A model generated the notes under the pieces. The model made no database searches, was not told where the DNA came from, and was given only the letters and a program-made list of their open reading frames with translations. From contig CALGPA010000071.1 in the NCBI GenBank assembly GCA_937960795.1, positions 1 through 16,797 of the forward strand: a stretch of DNA of 16,797 nucleotides, given 5' to 3'. The translations under genes were made by a program, and so were the position numbers. Source of the stretch: an uncultured bacterium. GTDB taxonomy: Bacteria > Cloacimonadota > Cloacimonadia > Cloacimonadales > Cloacimonadaceae. This document shows positions 1-8,346 of the stretch, in pieces (positions within the stretch are counted from its first letter, which is position 1; each line of letters starts with the position of its first letter).

Positions 1-11
1 AAGTGGCCGCC

Positions 12-39
12 AACTAAGAACTAAGAACTACGAACTAAG
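12..39. repeat. Heptamer tandem repeat, AACTAAG x4
   Basis: Four consecutive 7-bp units are seen: AACTAAG, AACTAAG, AACTACG, AACTAAG, then a decayed fifth unit AACTCTC. Period-7 arrays with different unit sequences recur at about 12428-12462, 15105-15139 and 16386-16413, so this looks like one member of a family of intergenic heptamer repeats. Confidence 0.8.
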
Positions 40-60
40 AACTCTCTAAGTCCTTATTTT

Positions 61-99
61 CTCACCGCTTGCACGCTCGACCGGTGAGGAAGCGGTGAG
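61..99. repeat. Perfect 10-bp inverted repeat
   Basis: CTCACCGCTT at 61-70 is exactly complementary to AAGCGGTGAG at 90-99, with a 19-nt loop. Neither strand has a T run after the stem, so a rho-independent terminator is unlikely. Its role is unknown; it may be a REP-like palindrome or a protein-binding site. Confidence 0.55.
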
Positions 100-280
100 C
101 AAGGCATGGGCAGCCCATATTTTGCAAGCACTTAGAGCACTGATTTGGGCAAAATGAGCAGCCATGATAGAAAGAGCCGGAGCAATCTTGGACGGTAACT
201 GTCAACAATGAAATACGCCGGGTCCGATGGGAAAACGGGCAATTGCGAGAAGCGATAAAACGCGGGGTAAGGTTCTCAGA

Positions 281-2146
281 TCAGTATATCAGATCTGCCA
301 GAATCAGCATTTTATCAAGATCCACATCATATGCGACAAAGCTAAACTCTTCATTGATCGGCGCGGCGTCCATCTTTAGCAGCACCTGCTTTCCCCAGGG
401 GAGGATTTCGGCTCGGTATTTGCCATCTGAAGAGCCTTTGACTATGCCATTTAGGGGTTTGTTTAGCAGATCAGATCGGATCATATGCAAGAGCCAATAG
501 CGCTCGGATCTTTGCATAGTAGTGCGGATGATCTGGATCCTTTTCTCGATGTGCGGGATCATCTCTTGCAACTTATCAGAAGAAAATGGAAGATCCTGAT
601 TGCTTACCTTTGCCATGATCTGCATTTGATTGATCAGATCCACCAGTCTACGGATGGGGCTTGTGGCATGTAGATATCCGTGAGCACCGATGCCAGGGTG
701 ATATGAGGCGCTTGTGTCTAGGAAAGCGGAGCTACCCTGAGGCTCAGTTTCGCTGCCGGCAAATCGTTTGATATTGCGAAAGAGCATCGGTAAATCATGC
801 TTTTGAGCAAAGTCTGCCATGCTGCGATTGTAAAAGATCATCATCTCTTCGATCATCATCCTAGAAGGGCTCAAAAGGTCAATGCGCTTGATCTTGACCT
901 TGTCTTCAGAGAGCTTGAGATTGTATACGAATCTTCTGTCCTGTTCTCTGGTCTCCGGATCTCTTTGCTTTCTGAGACTTTCGGCTATTCGCTTGAGCAG
1001 GATAAACCTGGGCTCGTTCCAAGCTTTATCTACCCCGCTATAGCTGAGGTTTTCTTTGATGAGGATTTTTTGAGAGAGGATGCGGGTGGAGAGGATGTCC
1101 AGCTCTCGACTCAGCCTCACATAAAGGCTGAGTACGCCCCGTTTATGATCTTCAACCAAAGACAATGCATCTTCAGAAAGGTTGTGAGGTAGCATTGGCA
1201 CCACTCCGGGCGGAAGGTAAAGAGAAGAAACCCTCTGGCGGGCAGCGTCAAACAAAGCATCACCAGCTTTGATGTAGTGAGCTAAATTGCTAACGTGTAT
1301 GCCCAAGACATAGCCGTCCGGGAGCTCTCTGATACTCAGAGCATCGTCAAAATCCATGCTGTCTTCATCGTCGATGCAAAATGCCTCATCTTCACAATGA
1401 TCATTTGGCGATGGCGCAAGAGGGATATCCAAAACCGCTTGATCAAAGCTCACCGGCAAACCGGATGCTGCCAACGCCGGATCATAGACCGGCAGAGAAT
1501 CTTTGAGAAGAGTCCTTAGCAAAACTGCTTGCTTTATGGGATCCAAAGCATTTGAGGCTAGGGCTTTATGGAGATCCTCGAGCTTCTCTCCCTGTAGAAA
1601 CAAGCGCAGTTCTTTAATCAGTATACCCTTAAAATCATCATCCATGGGAGTGGAGGGATCCTTGACTAGATCTCGCAGCTTGCGAAGGTAATCTTTCCTT
1701 CTTTGTGCTTTGGCTTTAGCTCTAAGGAAGTCCTGCTTTTCATGGGCGCTGCGTCGGAAAAAGAGCTCGTGTTTTTGGTAGTAGGTCTCAGGATCATCCT
1801 TCAGATGACAATAGAGGGCAAAGCGATGGGCGTCGTCTCTGATGTCCAGAGCTTCTTGCAAAGCATCAAAATCCAAACCTGAATCCGGGATCGAGATCTC
1901 GCCAAGGCGGATATCTCGGAAGCTGTGGGCAAAATCCTTTAGGCTCTGTAGGCAGGGCTCATAGGATGTACTGCTGACGAGCACGCAGCGGGAGGGACTC
2001 AGCTTCAGCTCTTCTTGATCCTCGGTGAGCAGAGTCAAGCTTTTGGCGCCTGTAAAAGTTACGATTGCCAAGAGCAAGGATCCTTTGTTGTAAAAAAGGA
2101 CGATGCTGCCCGGATTTGCGAATGTGGATGGGACTTGCTCTTTCAT
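281..2146 (-). CDS. RNB-domain exoribonuclease (RNase II/R family)
   Basis: Predicted processive 3'-to-5' exoribonuclease acting on mRNA or structured RNA ends in the cytoplasm; 621 aa, close to E. coli RNase II (644 aa) and shorter than RNase R. The N-terminus (about 1-60) looks like a small beta-barrel, followed by a charged helical stretch (about 90-215). The RNB core starts near 240. Its signature around residues 257-270 contains four Asp (D259, D265, D267, D268) with exactly the D-x5-D-x-D-D spacing of the RNase II metal site. The second signature, TSPIRRLVDLINQ, lies near residue 500 and includes the paired Arg. The C-terminal part (about 560-621) is a short, S1-like remnant. The ATG at 2144-2146 is preceded on the minus strand by AAAGG about 13 nt away. 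It lies 31 bp downstream of tRNA-Arg and may share its transcript. I cannot decide between RNase II and RNase R. Confidence 0.9.
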   Translation of the reverse strand: MKEQVPSTFANPGSIVLFYNKGSLLLAIVTFTGAKSLTLLTEDQEELKLSPSRCVLVSSTSYEPCLQSLKDFAHSFRDIRLGEISIPDSGLDFDALQEALDIRDDAHRFALYCHLKDDPETYYQKHELFFRRSAHEKQDFLRAKAKAQRRKDYLRKLRDLVKDPSTPMDDDFKGILIKELRLFLQGEKLEDLHKALASNALDPIKQAVLLRTLLKDSLPVYDPALAASGLPVSFDQAVLDIPLAPSPNDHCEDEAFCIDDEDSMDFDDALSIRELPDGYVLGIHVSNLAHYIKAGDALFDAARQRVSSLYLPPGVVPMLPHNLSEDALSLVEDHKRGVLSLYVRLSRELDILSTRILSQKILIKENLSYSGVDKAWNEPRFILLKRIAESLRKQRDPETREQDRRFVYNLKLSEDKVKIKRIDLLSPSRMMIEEMMIFYNRSMADFAQKHDLPMLFRNIKRFAGSETEPQGSSAFLDTSASYHPGIGAHGYLHATSPIRRLVDLINQMQIMAKVSNQDLPFSSDKLQEMIPHIEKRIQIIRTTMQRSERYWLLHMIRSDLLNKPLNGIVKGSSDGKYRAEILPWGKQVLLKMDAAPINEEFSFVAYDVDLDKMLILADLIY

Positions 2147-2177
2147 CTAAAGCTCTGCCTTTTGTAAGATTTGTTAC

Positions 2178-2253
2178 TGGCACCCCTGGGAAGAATCGAA
2201 CTTCCGACCAACGGTTTAGGAAACCGCTGCTCTATCCCCTGAGCTACAGGGGC
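2178..2253 (-). tRNA. tRNA-Arg (anticodon CCT), CCA encoded
   Basis: The minus strand folds into a complete 76-nt cloverleaf. The acceptor stem is GCCCCTG / CAGGGGT with one G-U pair, discriminator G and an encoded CCA. The D stem is GCTC/GAGC. The anticodon stem is GCGGT/ACCGT with loop TTCCTAA, giving anticodon CCT, which reads AGG (Arg). The variable loop is 5 nt, and the T stem is GGAAG/CTTCC with loop TTCGATT. It lies immediately upstream of the RNB exoribonuclease gene in the same orientation. Confidence 0.95.
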
Positions 2254-2304
2254 GCGAGTATCAAGTGCAAAGAATTTGAAATGCCGCTATCCGTCAAGTT
2301 TACA

Positions 2305-2332
2305 TTGACAAATCTGTGAGATCTAGCACAAT
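2305..2332 (+). promoter_or_regulatory. Candidate sigma-70-like promoter for asd
   Basis: TTGACA at 2305-2310 is a perfect -35 box, followed after 16 bp by CACAAT (2327-2332), a 4/6 match to TATAAT. A better -10 match (GATAAT, 2334-2339) is too far away at 23 bp. The placement fits a leader of about 30 nt before asd. The asd ribosome site AAGGAA (2358-2363) sits 8 nt before the ATG. Promoter consensus rules for this phylum are assumed, not known. Confidence 0.4.
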
Positions 2333-2371
2333 GGATAATCTCAAGAGAGTTCATTATAAGGAATATATCAT

Positions 2372-3355
2372 ATGAAAATAGCAATAGTCGGAGCAACCGG
2401 AGAAGTGGGCAGAATGATGCTCACCTGCATGCAAGAGCTGGCGTTGGAAATAGAAGTTCTGGATCTATATGCATCTTCAAAGTCAATGGGTGAGATGCTC
2501 TACTATCTGGATCGTCCCATCAAAACACAGGAGCTGACCGAAAGCTCACTTACAAAGCATTATGACTACGTGCTCTTTGCCGCCGGAGCAGGAGTGGCAC
2601 GCAGTTTTGCCCCACAAGCAGCGGAATATAGTGAGCTCGTCATCGACAATTCTAGTGCATATCGCATGGATGAGGATATCCCTTTGGTTGTGCCTCAGAT
2701 CAATGGCCGACTATTAGAAGGATATCGCGGGATCGTGGCAAATCCAAATTGCTCAACCATCCAGATGCTCTTGCCCCTGGCCATATTGGATGAGGCGTAT
2801 ACCCTAAAAAAAGTGGTGGCATCCACTTATCAAGCAGTATCCGGCAGCGGGCACAAGGGGATTCTCACTTTGGAAAAGCAGCGAGCCGGCTCCACGCAAA
2901 AAGGAATCTATCCCGAGATCATAGATCTCAATGTGATCCCTCAGATCGGAGCCTTCATGGACAATGGCTATAGCAGCGAAGAAGAGAAGATGCTCATGGA
3001 AAGCCGCAAGATCTTAGGTAAAGAGGAACTTGCCATCAGCACGACCACCGTGAGAGTGCCGGTGATATATGGACATTCGATCTCAATCTATGCGGAGTTT
3101 GAAAGCCAGATCGCGCTTAACGAGGCAGCGGCTCTGTTTGATAACAAGGATGCGATAAAGTTTCACGAAAACAGCTACATCACGCCTCTGGCCATAGGGA
3201 ATTCAAACGACTCCCACGTTTGCCGCCTTCGTTATGGAGTCGATAAACACTCACTTAACTTTTGGAATCTTGCTCACAATGTGCGCATCGGTGCAGCTAA
3301 GAATGCCATCAGCATCATGCAAAAACACCGCTCATTAACCAGCTCGGAGAATTGA
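2372..3355 (+). CDS. asd: Aspartate-semialdehyde dehydrogenase
   Basis: Converts L-aspartyl-4-phosphate to aspartate semialdehyde with NADPH, the branch-point step toward lysine/diaminopimelate, threonine and methionine. The protein is 327 aa, normal for the family. A Rossmann fold opens the protein with IVGATGEVG (4-12). The catalytic Cys lies in NPNCSTIQ (C127), followed by TYQAVSGSG (152-160). The substrate-binding Arg and catalytic His are in VRVPVIYGHS (R228, H235). The ATG at 2372 has a good AAGGAA site 8 nt upstream. Its stop is separated by 1 bp from the next start, so it is very likely co-transcribed and translationally coupled with the M20D amidohydrolase. The identification is secure. 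Confidence 0.95.
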   Translation: MKIAIVGATGEVGRMMLTCMQELALEIEVLDLYASSKSMGEMLYYLDRPIKTQELTESSLTKHYDYVLFAAGAGVARSFAPQAAEYSELVIDNSSAYRMDEDIPLVVPQINGRLLEGYRGIVANPNCSTIQMLLPLAILDEAYTLKKVVASTYQAVSGSGHKGILTLEKQRAGSTQKGIYPEIIDLNVIPQIGAFMDNGYSSEEEKMLMESRKILGKEELAISTTTVRVPVIYGHSISIYAEFESQIALNEAAALFDNKDAIKFHENSYITPLAIGNSNDSHVCRLRYGVDKHSLNFWNLAHNVRIGAAKNAISIMQKHRSLTSSEN

Positions 3356-3356
3356 T

Positions 3357-4502
3357 ATGTTTGATCCTGTCCAAATCCGCCATGAACTTCATCAGATCCC
3401 TGAGATAGCTTTTCAAGAATACAAGACCAAAGACTATATCCTTGCTCACTTAAGGGAGCTATGCGGCTCGCGTGGCGTCAAGGATCTCTTTGAAATCATT
3501 GAGTTTAAAAAATCCACCGCGATACTTGTGGTATATCAAAATGGCGAAAGCGAGGATGGCTTTGAGCTCTTTCGGGCAGATATGGATGCCTTGCCCATAT
3601 GTGAGAATACCGGGGCAGACTTCCACTCTAAACATCATGGCATGATGCACGCTTGCGGGCATGACGTGCATATGGCAGTGCTCATGGGACTCATCCAAAG
3701 GGTATGGATTGCCAAGCCAAAGAAGAATCTCCTATTTCTCTTTCAGCCTGCCGAAGAGGGAGAGGGCGGAGCACAAAGCGTTATCAGTGAAGGAATTCTG
3801 CAAGAGTATGATATCCGATCAGCCTTTGCTCTGCATGTGGCGGGGCATATGCCGGTGGGTGCGGTAAGCTCCAAAGCCGGCATCTTCTTTGGGATCCCTC
3901 AGGAGTTTGACGTTCGCTTTACCGGCAAAGCGGCGCATGTGGCATTTCCTGAGCAGGGAATCAATGCCCTCGCCTGCGGTCTGGACTTTATGAGATCCAT
4001 CCAAGAAGAGATAGCTGAGCTCGCACAGAGCCAAAGAGTCATCTTTCACGTGGGCAAGATGAATGCCGGTAGGATTCGCAATATCATCGCGGATGAATGC
4101 CTTCTACAAGGGACACATCGCAGTCTTAAGAAAGAAGTGCGCGACCGACTAAACGAGATGATCCATCAAAATGCCGAGATGGCGGCACAAAGATATCAGG
4201 CAAGCGCGGAAGTCAAGATCTTGGGCTCCTACGATCCCGTGGTGAATGATGATGCCCTGCTGAGCCGTCTAAGGCAGCACTGCCAAGATCTATCATATAA
4301 GTTTGTCCCGGCAGATACTGTGATGACCGGAGAGGATTTTGGATTCTTCACGGGGATGTATCCGGGATTGCTCTTTTGGCTGGGCAGTGGGAGCGATCAT
4401 GCTCTGCATTCAGATTTGTTTTTGCCATCAGATGACTGTATTGCAGTGGGCATAGACCTGATGTGGACCCTTGCGGCAGGAATGCCGGTGCATAACGGCT
4501 AG
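3357..4502 (+). CDS. M20D amidohydrolase, possible N-acetyl-diaminopimelate deacetylase
   Basis: A zinc-type amidohydrolase of peptidase family M20D (381 aa, typical length). The metal and catalytic positions of the family are all visible: C100 and H102 in HACGHDVH, E133/E134 in PAEEGEGG, H160 in FALHVAGH, and H351 near the C-terminus. GEDFGFF lies at 325-331, and the dimerisation-domain His is in KAAHVAFPEQG (H194). M20D enzymes deacylate N-acyl amino acids (hippurate, N-acetyl-LL-diaminopimelate, indoleacetyl-amino acids). The 1-bp gap after asd suggests the lysine/diaminopimelate branch, in which an N-acetyl-diaminopimelate deacetylase would fit. That assignment rests on context only; a general aminoacylase is the alternative. 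It ends 5 bp from the convergent VanZ-like gene. Confidence 0.85.
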   Translation: MFDPVQIRHELHQIPEIAFQEYKTKDYILAHLRELCGSRGVKDLFEIIEFKKSTAILVVYQNGESEDGFELFRADMDALPICENTGADFHSKHHGMMHACGHDVHMAVLMGLIQRVWIAKPKKNLLFLFQPAEEGEGGAQSVISEGILQEYDIRSAFALHVAGHMPVGAVSSKAGIFFGIPQEFDVRFTGKAAHVAFPEQGINALACGLDFMRSIQEEIAELAQSQRVIFHVGKMNAGRIRNIIADECLLQGTHRSLKKEVRDRLNEMIHQNAEMAAQRYQASAEVKILGSYDPVVNDDALLSRLRQHCQDLSYKFVPADTVMTGEDFGFFTGMYPGLLFWLGSGSDHALHSDLFLPSDDCIAVGIDLMWTLAAGMPVHNG

Positions 4503-4507
4503 AATAA

Positions 4508-4897
4508 CTATCTTCTCTCTTCCAGAGCTTTGCTGAAAAGGATTGCGACGAGGGCAAAGCCAGCGCCCAGAAGGTTGTAGATGAGATCCACCGGGTTGAA
4601 GGATCTGTATGGCACCAGCTTCTGCAGGTATTCGCAGATCAGCGCCATAGCCAAGATTAGGGCAGCATATTTAGCAAGCTCAAAGCTGTGGAAGAATCTC
4701 ATACCCAAAGCCCTGCTAAAGACCCACAGCCAAGCAAAGCCCAGCCAAATAACAGAGTGCAGGAAATAATCCAGGCGGATGCTGATAAGCCTGTTTGCAT
4801 TGAGGCTGTTTGAGCTTCCGGTGGGGATGACATTTAGGACTATCATGCCCAAAATGGCTATTGCCAAGAGAAGTCTGCCTTTATTAACCCTGCTCAT
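4508..4897 (-). CDS. VanZ-like membrane protein
   Basis: A 129-aa integral membrane protein with four predicted helices (about 8-25, 43-62, 74-90, 103-122). The VanZ-family pattern is visible: D43 and H47 in LDYFLHSVIW, then E89-x2-Q92-x3-P96-x-R98 and D104-x3-N108-x2-G111. VanZ confers teicoplanin resistance by an unknown route, and most VanZ-like proteins have no known function. It is the last gene of the minus-strand operon, with its start 3 bp after the aroB-like stop. The surface-glycan genes upstream suggest an envelope role, but that is inference from position. Confidence 0.85.
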   Translation of the reverse strand: MSRVNKGRLLLAIAILGMIVLNVIPTGSSNSLNANRLISIRLDYFLHSVIWLGFAWLWVFSRALGMRFFHSFELAKYAALILAMALICEYLQKLVPYRSFNPVDLIYNLLGAGFALVAILFSKALEERR

Positions 4898-4900
4898 TAA

Positions 4901-5881
4901 CTATGCTAGCTCCTGCTTAAAATCTATTTCTACCAAGTCAAAGGAATCGCCTACAGGCATTACCAGCCTCAACCTGTTTGTGTTTTTCTTATCCTGTCTT
5001 ATATAGGGCATAAGATCCTCGAGGCCATAGTTTTGCACAAGATCCACGCTGTCTTCGGGAAGAGGATATTCTTGCAAAATCTCCATCAGCCTGTAGCTCG
5101 TCTCATCATCAATCATCTGCATTTGATGGGCGAGATCGACCGAGATTTGCATGCCAAAGACCACCGCGTCTCCGTGGGCTATCGTGGCATCGGATGCCAT
5201 CTGCAGTGCGTGCGCAAAGCTATGCCCGAAGTTTAAGAGCCGCCGAGACTGCTGATCATGGGGATCATCACGGCATATCATCATCTTGGCAGAAGCAAAG
5301 CTGAGGATGCTTTGGATATCGGGCGTGGGGCTATCATGGATCTCAGGTAATGGCAGATCCGGCAGGAGCAGAAAGAGCTTCAGCATCTCAGCAAGGCCCT
5401 GTCTGATCTCCTTCTGGGGCAAGCTCTTGAGAAAGCCGTGATGGATGATGATCTCTTCTGCGGGATAGAAAGAGCCGATGAGGTTTTGTATCTTATGGTG
5501 GTTGTAGGCACACTTGCCGCCGATGGAAGCATCCACCATGCCCATAAGCGTGGATGGATATAGCTTCAAGCGACATCCTCGCTTGAAAGTTGCGGCAGCA
5601 TATCCTGCTGCATCCGTGATCGTTCCACCACCAAAGACATGAATCAAGCTGTCTCGAGTGACCATATTCTCCGTCAGGAAATCGTATATCTTCTGGATCT
5701 GCTGTAGATTTTTGTTCTCCTCGCCTGCTGTGAGTGCCAAAAGGGGTACCCGTAAATCTTTGCGGAAGATGTCTGGGTAGAGCTCGATCAGCTTTTCATC
5801 CGCTATGATCACTCCCTGATGGGGGGGATCTACCCTTGCTGCCGAGGTGATTGCTGAGCAGTCCAGATAGTTTTCGTTCAC
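4901..5881 (-). CDS. aroB: 3-dehydroquinate synthase-like protein
   Basis: Belongs to the dehydroquinate synthase fold family; AroB converts DAHP to 3-dehydroquinate using NAD and a divalent metal. The protein is 326 aa, shorter than the usual 340-370, and lacks most of the N-terminal strand pair. Visible motifs are GEENKN (53-58), GGGTITD (84-90), the DASIGGK loop (117-123) and GLAEMLK (162-168). Metal-ligand positions are E165, H220 or H224 in NFGHSFAH, and H236 in AHGD. The Lys usually seen in the KNLIG phosphate-binding stretch is Gln here (Q132). The start is GTG, 5 bp after the stop of the upstream gene, with no strong ribosome site, which suggests translational coupling. It sits oddly in a surface-glycan operon. 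AroB is the best call; another sugar-phosphate cyclase is possible. Confidence 0.78.
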   Translation of the reverse strand: MNENYLDCSAITSAARVDPPHQGVIIADEKLIELYPDIFRKDLRVPLLALTAGEENKNLQQIQKIYDFLTENMVTRDSLIHVFGGGTITDAAGYAAATFKRGCRLKLYPSTLMGMVDASIGGKCAYNHHKIQNLIGSFYPAEEIIIHHGFLKSLPQKEIRQGLAEMLKLFLLLPDLPLPEIHDSPTPDIQSILSFASAKMMICRDDPHDQQSRRLLNFGHSFAHALQMASDATIAHGDAVVFGMQISVDLAHQMQMIDDETSYRLMEILQEYPLPEDSVDLVQNYGLEDLMPYIRQDKKNTNRLRLVMPVGDSFDLVEIDFKQELA

Positions 5882-5886
5882 TGGGT

Positions 5887-8346
5887 CTACCGTATCACAG
5901 CGAGCTTGCCGCGTTTGACCTTGCCGTCTTTGTCGCTCACTACAAAGTAGTATACTCCGCTGGAAACGAGATCGCCGGCGTCATTTCTGCCATCCCATTC
6001 AAAGCGGGCAAAGGGGTTTTCTCTGAGCTTGGCAACAAGGTTTCCGGACGCGCTGAAGATTCTGCATTCGTTGTCTCCGGGGGGCATGCTGTCGATGGGA
6101 AGATTCACGATCTGAGTGCTGTTTCTGCCATCCGGGTAAAAGGGATTGGGATATGCTTTTAGGGTCTGAAGCGAAGTCTGGGGCTTGGTGGTGCGTCCGA
6201 TGCGCAGAGTGTTGAGCCCATCTCCGGTGCCGATCAGCAGCTTGCCTTCCAAGGGGTCATAACCCAAAGTTGAGATCTGATTTGACAAGAGTGGCACCTT
6301 GCCTTGATAGTAGTTCGTGAATCTCTCAGTGACGGGATCAAACATGGTGATGCCATTGCTGCTGCTGCCCACCCAGATGCGTCCAAACGGATCTCCGAAG
6401 ATGGCGGTGGGGGAGGTGCGAATGCTGCCGAAGATACGCTCTTCATCGGCAAAATAGAGGGTGTTGTTTTCCCAGCGATTGCCCGCAAAATTGTAGATGT
6501 GGCGCTTGATGTAGACGTCATAGAGGTACCAATTGGTTTCATCCCACATATAGAGCCCGGTTCCGGCTGCCACAAAGTGATGCCAGCCGCCATGTGGGGT
6601 TTGCACACTGGTCACGCCATAGATATCCCCGCTTTTGAGATCGGGGGGGATCTGGCTGAGCCAATGTGGACCGTCGGTTTCGGGGATACTGTCGTGATTC
6701 CAGATGGCGAGTCCTACGTCTCGGGAAGTTCCGATGAAATATTGTCTGCCATTGTGATAGGCAGTGGTGACGAGTTGCCGATCACTGCCGGGGACTTGGA
6801 ATTCACCCACGAGTCTGTCATCTTTGTCCAGAACGGTGACTCCGCCATCATAACACAGGACAAGCATATTGCCATATTTATCATTGTGCAAACCGGCAAT
6901 CGTAGCGGTAAGCAAGCTTGGGTAGTCGTCCAGGACTACGCTCCAGCTTTGAGTCTCATGACTCCAGCTGCGAAAGCCGTCATTATCAGCATAGAGCCAA
7001 GTGTTGGCTTCGTCATCATAGATGGTGAGCCCTCTGCCTAAAGGCAAAGTTGAATACCATGCGCCAAACCACTTGCGATTGTGGGAGTCGATCTCCATGG
7101 AGAGGATGTTGTTTGAGTGCAGCGGGCTATTGTGTCTTTGAAAACCCTGCCAAGAGCCGCCTTTGAAGGCGCTGACACCCAAGGTTCCTTTGCGAACTAC
7201 ATTGTCTCCGCGGATTCCGCTGCAAAACCAAAGTGCATTGTTTTGATCCGCTTTCGCCAGAGTGATCTTGGGAAAGGAGATATTGTCGGGATCATAGTAT
7301 TCCCATGTGCCGCCACGATATCGGGCAATGCCATTTCCCCAAGTTCCCAGATAGATCTCATTGTCCAGCTCTTTGATGATGGAGATGGGGAAGAAGCCCA
7401 TGCCTTCCTGCTCGCGCAGGAAGTGCACGAGATCGCTCGTATCCAGATCAATCACAGTCAGGAGTGTGTCGTCCACGGTGCTGTAGCTGAGGAGATCTTC
7501 GTTCCAGTCTCCATATGCGATCCAGAGCTGATTCTCTTCGCTTAGCTGAATGGAGCTGATGGTGCGGGAGATTCCTCCAAAATCTGTGGAGATTAACTCC
7601 CATGCAGTGTGGGGTGGATCGATCCCGGTGATGTAAATGGTGCTACCTGCAGCGATAGCAAGCTTTTGGGAATTTTTGCTTAAGGGATATCTGCCGGCAC
7701 TGGGGATCGTGCCCAAACTGCGCAGATCGTGCCAGGCTGATGATACGCCCAGTGAATCGATATGAGCATAGCTGATCCCGCCTCTGTAGCTCAGATAAAG
7801 ATAGTCGTTGTCACTAATCATCATGTCTGAGATGTTTCCGCTCGGAAGCGCTCCGCCTGTGTTCTGACTGTCATAGTGATGCAAGAGCAGCGGGAAGTTT
7901 AGCCCGCTAAGATAGTAATATTCCAAAAGCCCGACAGAGCTGGCGACCAAAATGCGGGAATCCACCTCTATCATCTTGTTTATCATCAGAGTGGGAAAGC
8001 CCAGTTCCATGCCGATATTCTGCAGTCCCATATCACTAAGGATGTTGATGCCATTTGAGCTGGTTCCCATCCACAAAGTCTCAGAGACGTCAATCATTGC
8101 CAAACTGCGGATGTCGTTTGAGGCCAAGCCATCACCCGTGCTTATCTGACGGATCTCCTCCATCTCGGAAAGAGGAAGGTCAGCGCTGCCGCTGATCTGG
8201 ACTACTCCACCCCAGCTTGAAAACAAGATGTCTTCACCGGCTTTTTCGATGTCGTAGACGTGATTGACGTTGTTGATTACTTCCCAGTTTTGTCCCCAAA
8301 GCACTGCTGAACAAAGGATCAGGACTAGAGTATAAAGCTGTTTCAT
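5887..8346 (-). CDS. Secreted PorZ-like beta-propeller protein with C-terminal sorting-type domain
   Basis: An 819-aa exported protein. A signal peptide covers about residues 1-18 (basic start, leucine-rich core, cleavage near LWG/Q). From there to about 715 it carries repeated propeller blades of the LWxGTxxxGI kind, for example LWMGTSSNGI, IYLGTWGNGI, IWVGSSSNGI and LLIGTGDGL. There are enough blades for two propellers. The last 100 residues form a FlgD-Ig-like / type IX-secretion-type domain opening with YPNPF (about 732), then FEWDGRNDAGDLVSSGVYY, and ending KRGKLAVIR. This order (signal peptide, two propellers, sorting domain) is that of PorZ, the A-LPS-binding part of the type IX attachment complex. 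The match is architectural and by eye. It overlaps the WecA-like gene by 4 bp (ATGA). A generic two-component-type propeller protein is the alternative. Confidence 0.75.
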   Translation of the reverse strand: MKQLYTLVLILCSAVLWGQNWEVINNVNHVYDIEKAGEDILFSSWGGVVQISGSADLPLSEMEEIRQISTGDGLASNDIRSLAMIDVSETLWMGTSSNGINILSDMGLQNIGMELGFPTLMINKMIEVDSRILVASSVGLLEYYYLSGLNFPLLLHHYDSQNTGGALPSGNISDMMISDNDYLYLSYRGGISYAHIDSLGVSSAWHDLRSLGTIPSAGRYPLSKNSQKLAIAAGSTIYITGIDPPHTAWELISTDFGGISRTISSIQLSEENQLWIAYGDWNEDLLSYSTVDDTLLTVIDLDTSDLVHFLREQEGMGFFPISIIKELDNEIYLGTWGNGIARYRGGTWEYYDPDNISFPKITLAKADQNNALWFCSGIRGDNVVRKGTLGVSAFKGGSWQGFQRHNSPLHSNNILSMEIDSHNRKWFGAWYSTLPLGRGLTIYDDEANTWLYADNDGFRSWSHETQSWSVVLDDYPSLLTATIAGLHNDKYGNMLVLCYDGGVTVLDKDDRLVGEFQVPGSDRQLVTTAYHNGRQYFIGTSRDVGLAIWNHDSIPETDGPHWLSQIPPDLKSGDIYGVTSVQTPHGGWHHFVAAGTGLYMWDETNWYLYDVYIKRHIYNFAGNRWENNTLYFADEERIFGSIRTSPTAIFGDPFGRIWVGSSSNGITMFDPVTERFTNYYQGKVPLLSNQISTLGYDPLEGKLLIGTGDGLNTLRIGRTTKPQTSLQTLKAYPNPFYPDGRNSTQIVNLPIDSMPPGDNECRIFSASGNLVAKLRENPFARFEWDGRNDAGDLVSSGVYYFVVSDKDGKVKRGKLAVIR

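Larger units (their letters stand above)
1..280. other. Non-coding region with short repeats
   Basis: No credible gene lies here; the region is downstream of the minus-strand exoribonuclease gene. It holds a heptamer array (12-39) and a perfect 10-bp inverted repeat (61-70 / 90-99), both listed separately, and a small hairpin ATGGG-CAG-CCCAT at 106-118. Reading leftward from the exoribonuclease stop I see no G+C-rich hairpin followed by a T tract, so I cannot point to an intrinsic terminator. Confidence 0.6.

Noticed and set aside
61..99. Rho-independent terminator for the exoribonuclease gene
   Set aside because: The stem is good, but neither strand has a T tract after it, and it lies about 180 bp past the stop.
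4901..5881. Iron-dependent alcohol dehydrogenase that could reduce phosphonoacetaldehyde
   Set aside because: The fold superfamily is shared, but the GGGTITD, DASIGGK and GLAEMLK motifs are those of dehydroquinate synthase, so I do not use it to complete the phosphonate pathway.
6304..7041. 245-codon plus-strand open frame
   Set aside because: Antisense to the propeller gene; its composition follows from the repeated blade codons on the other strand.
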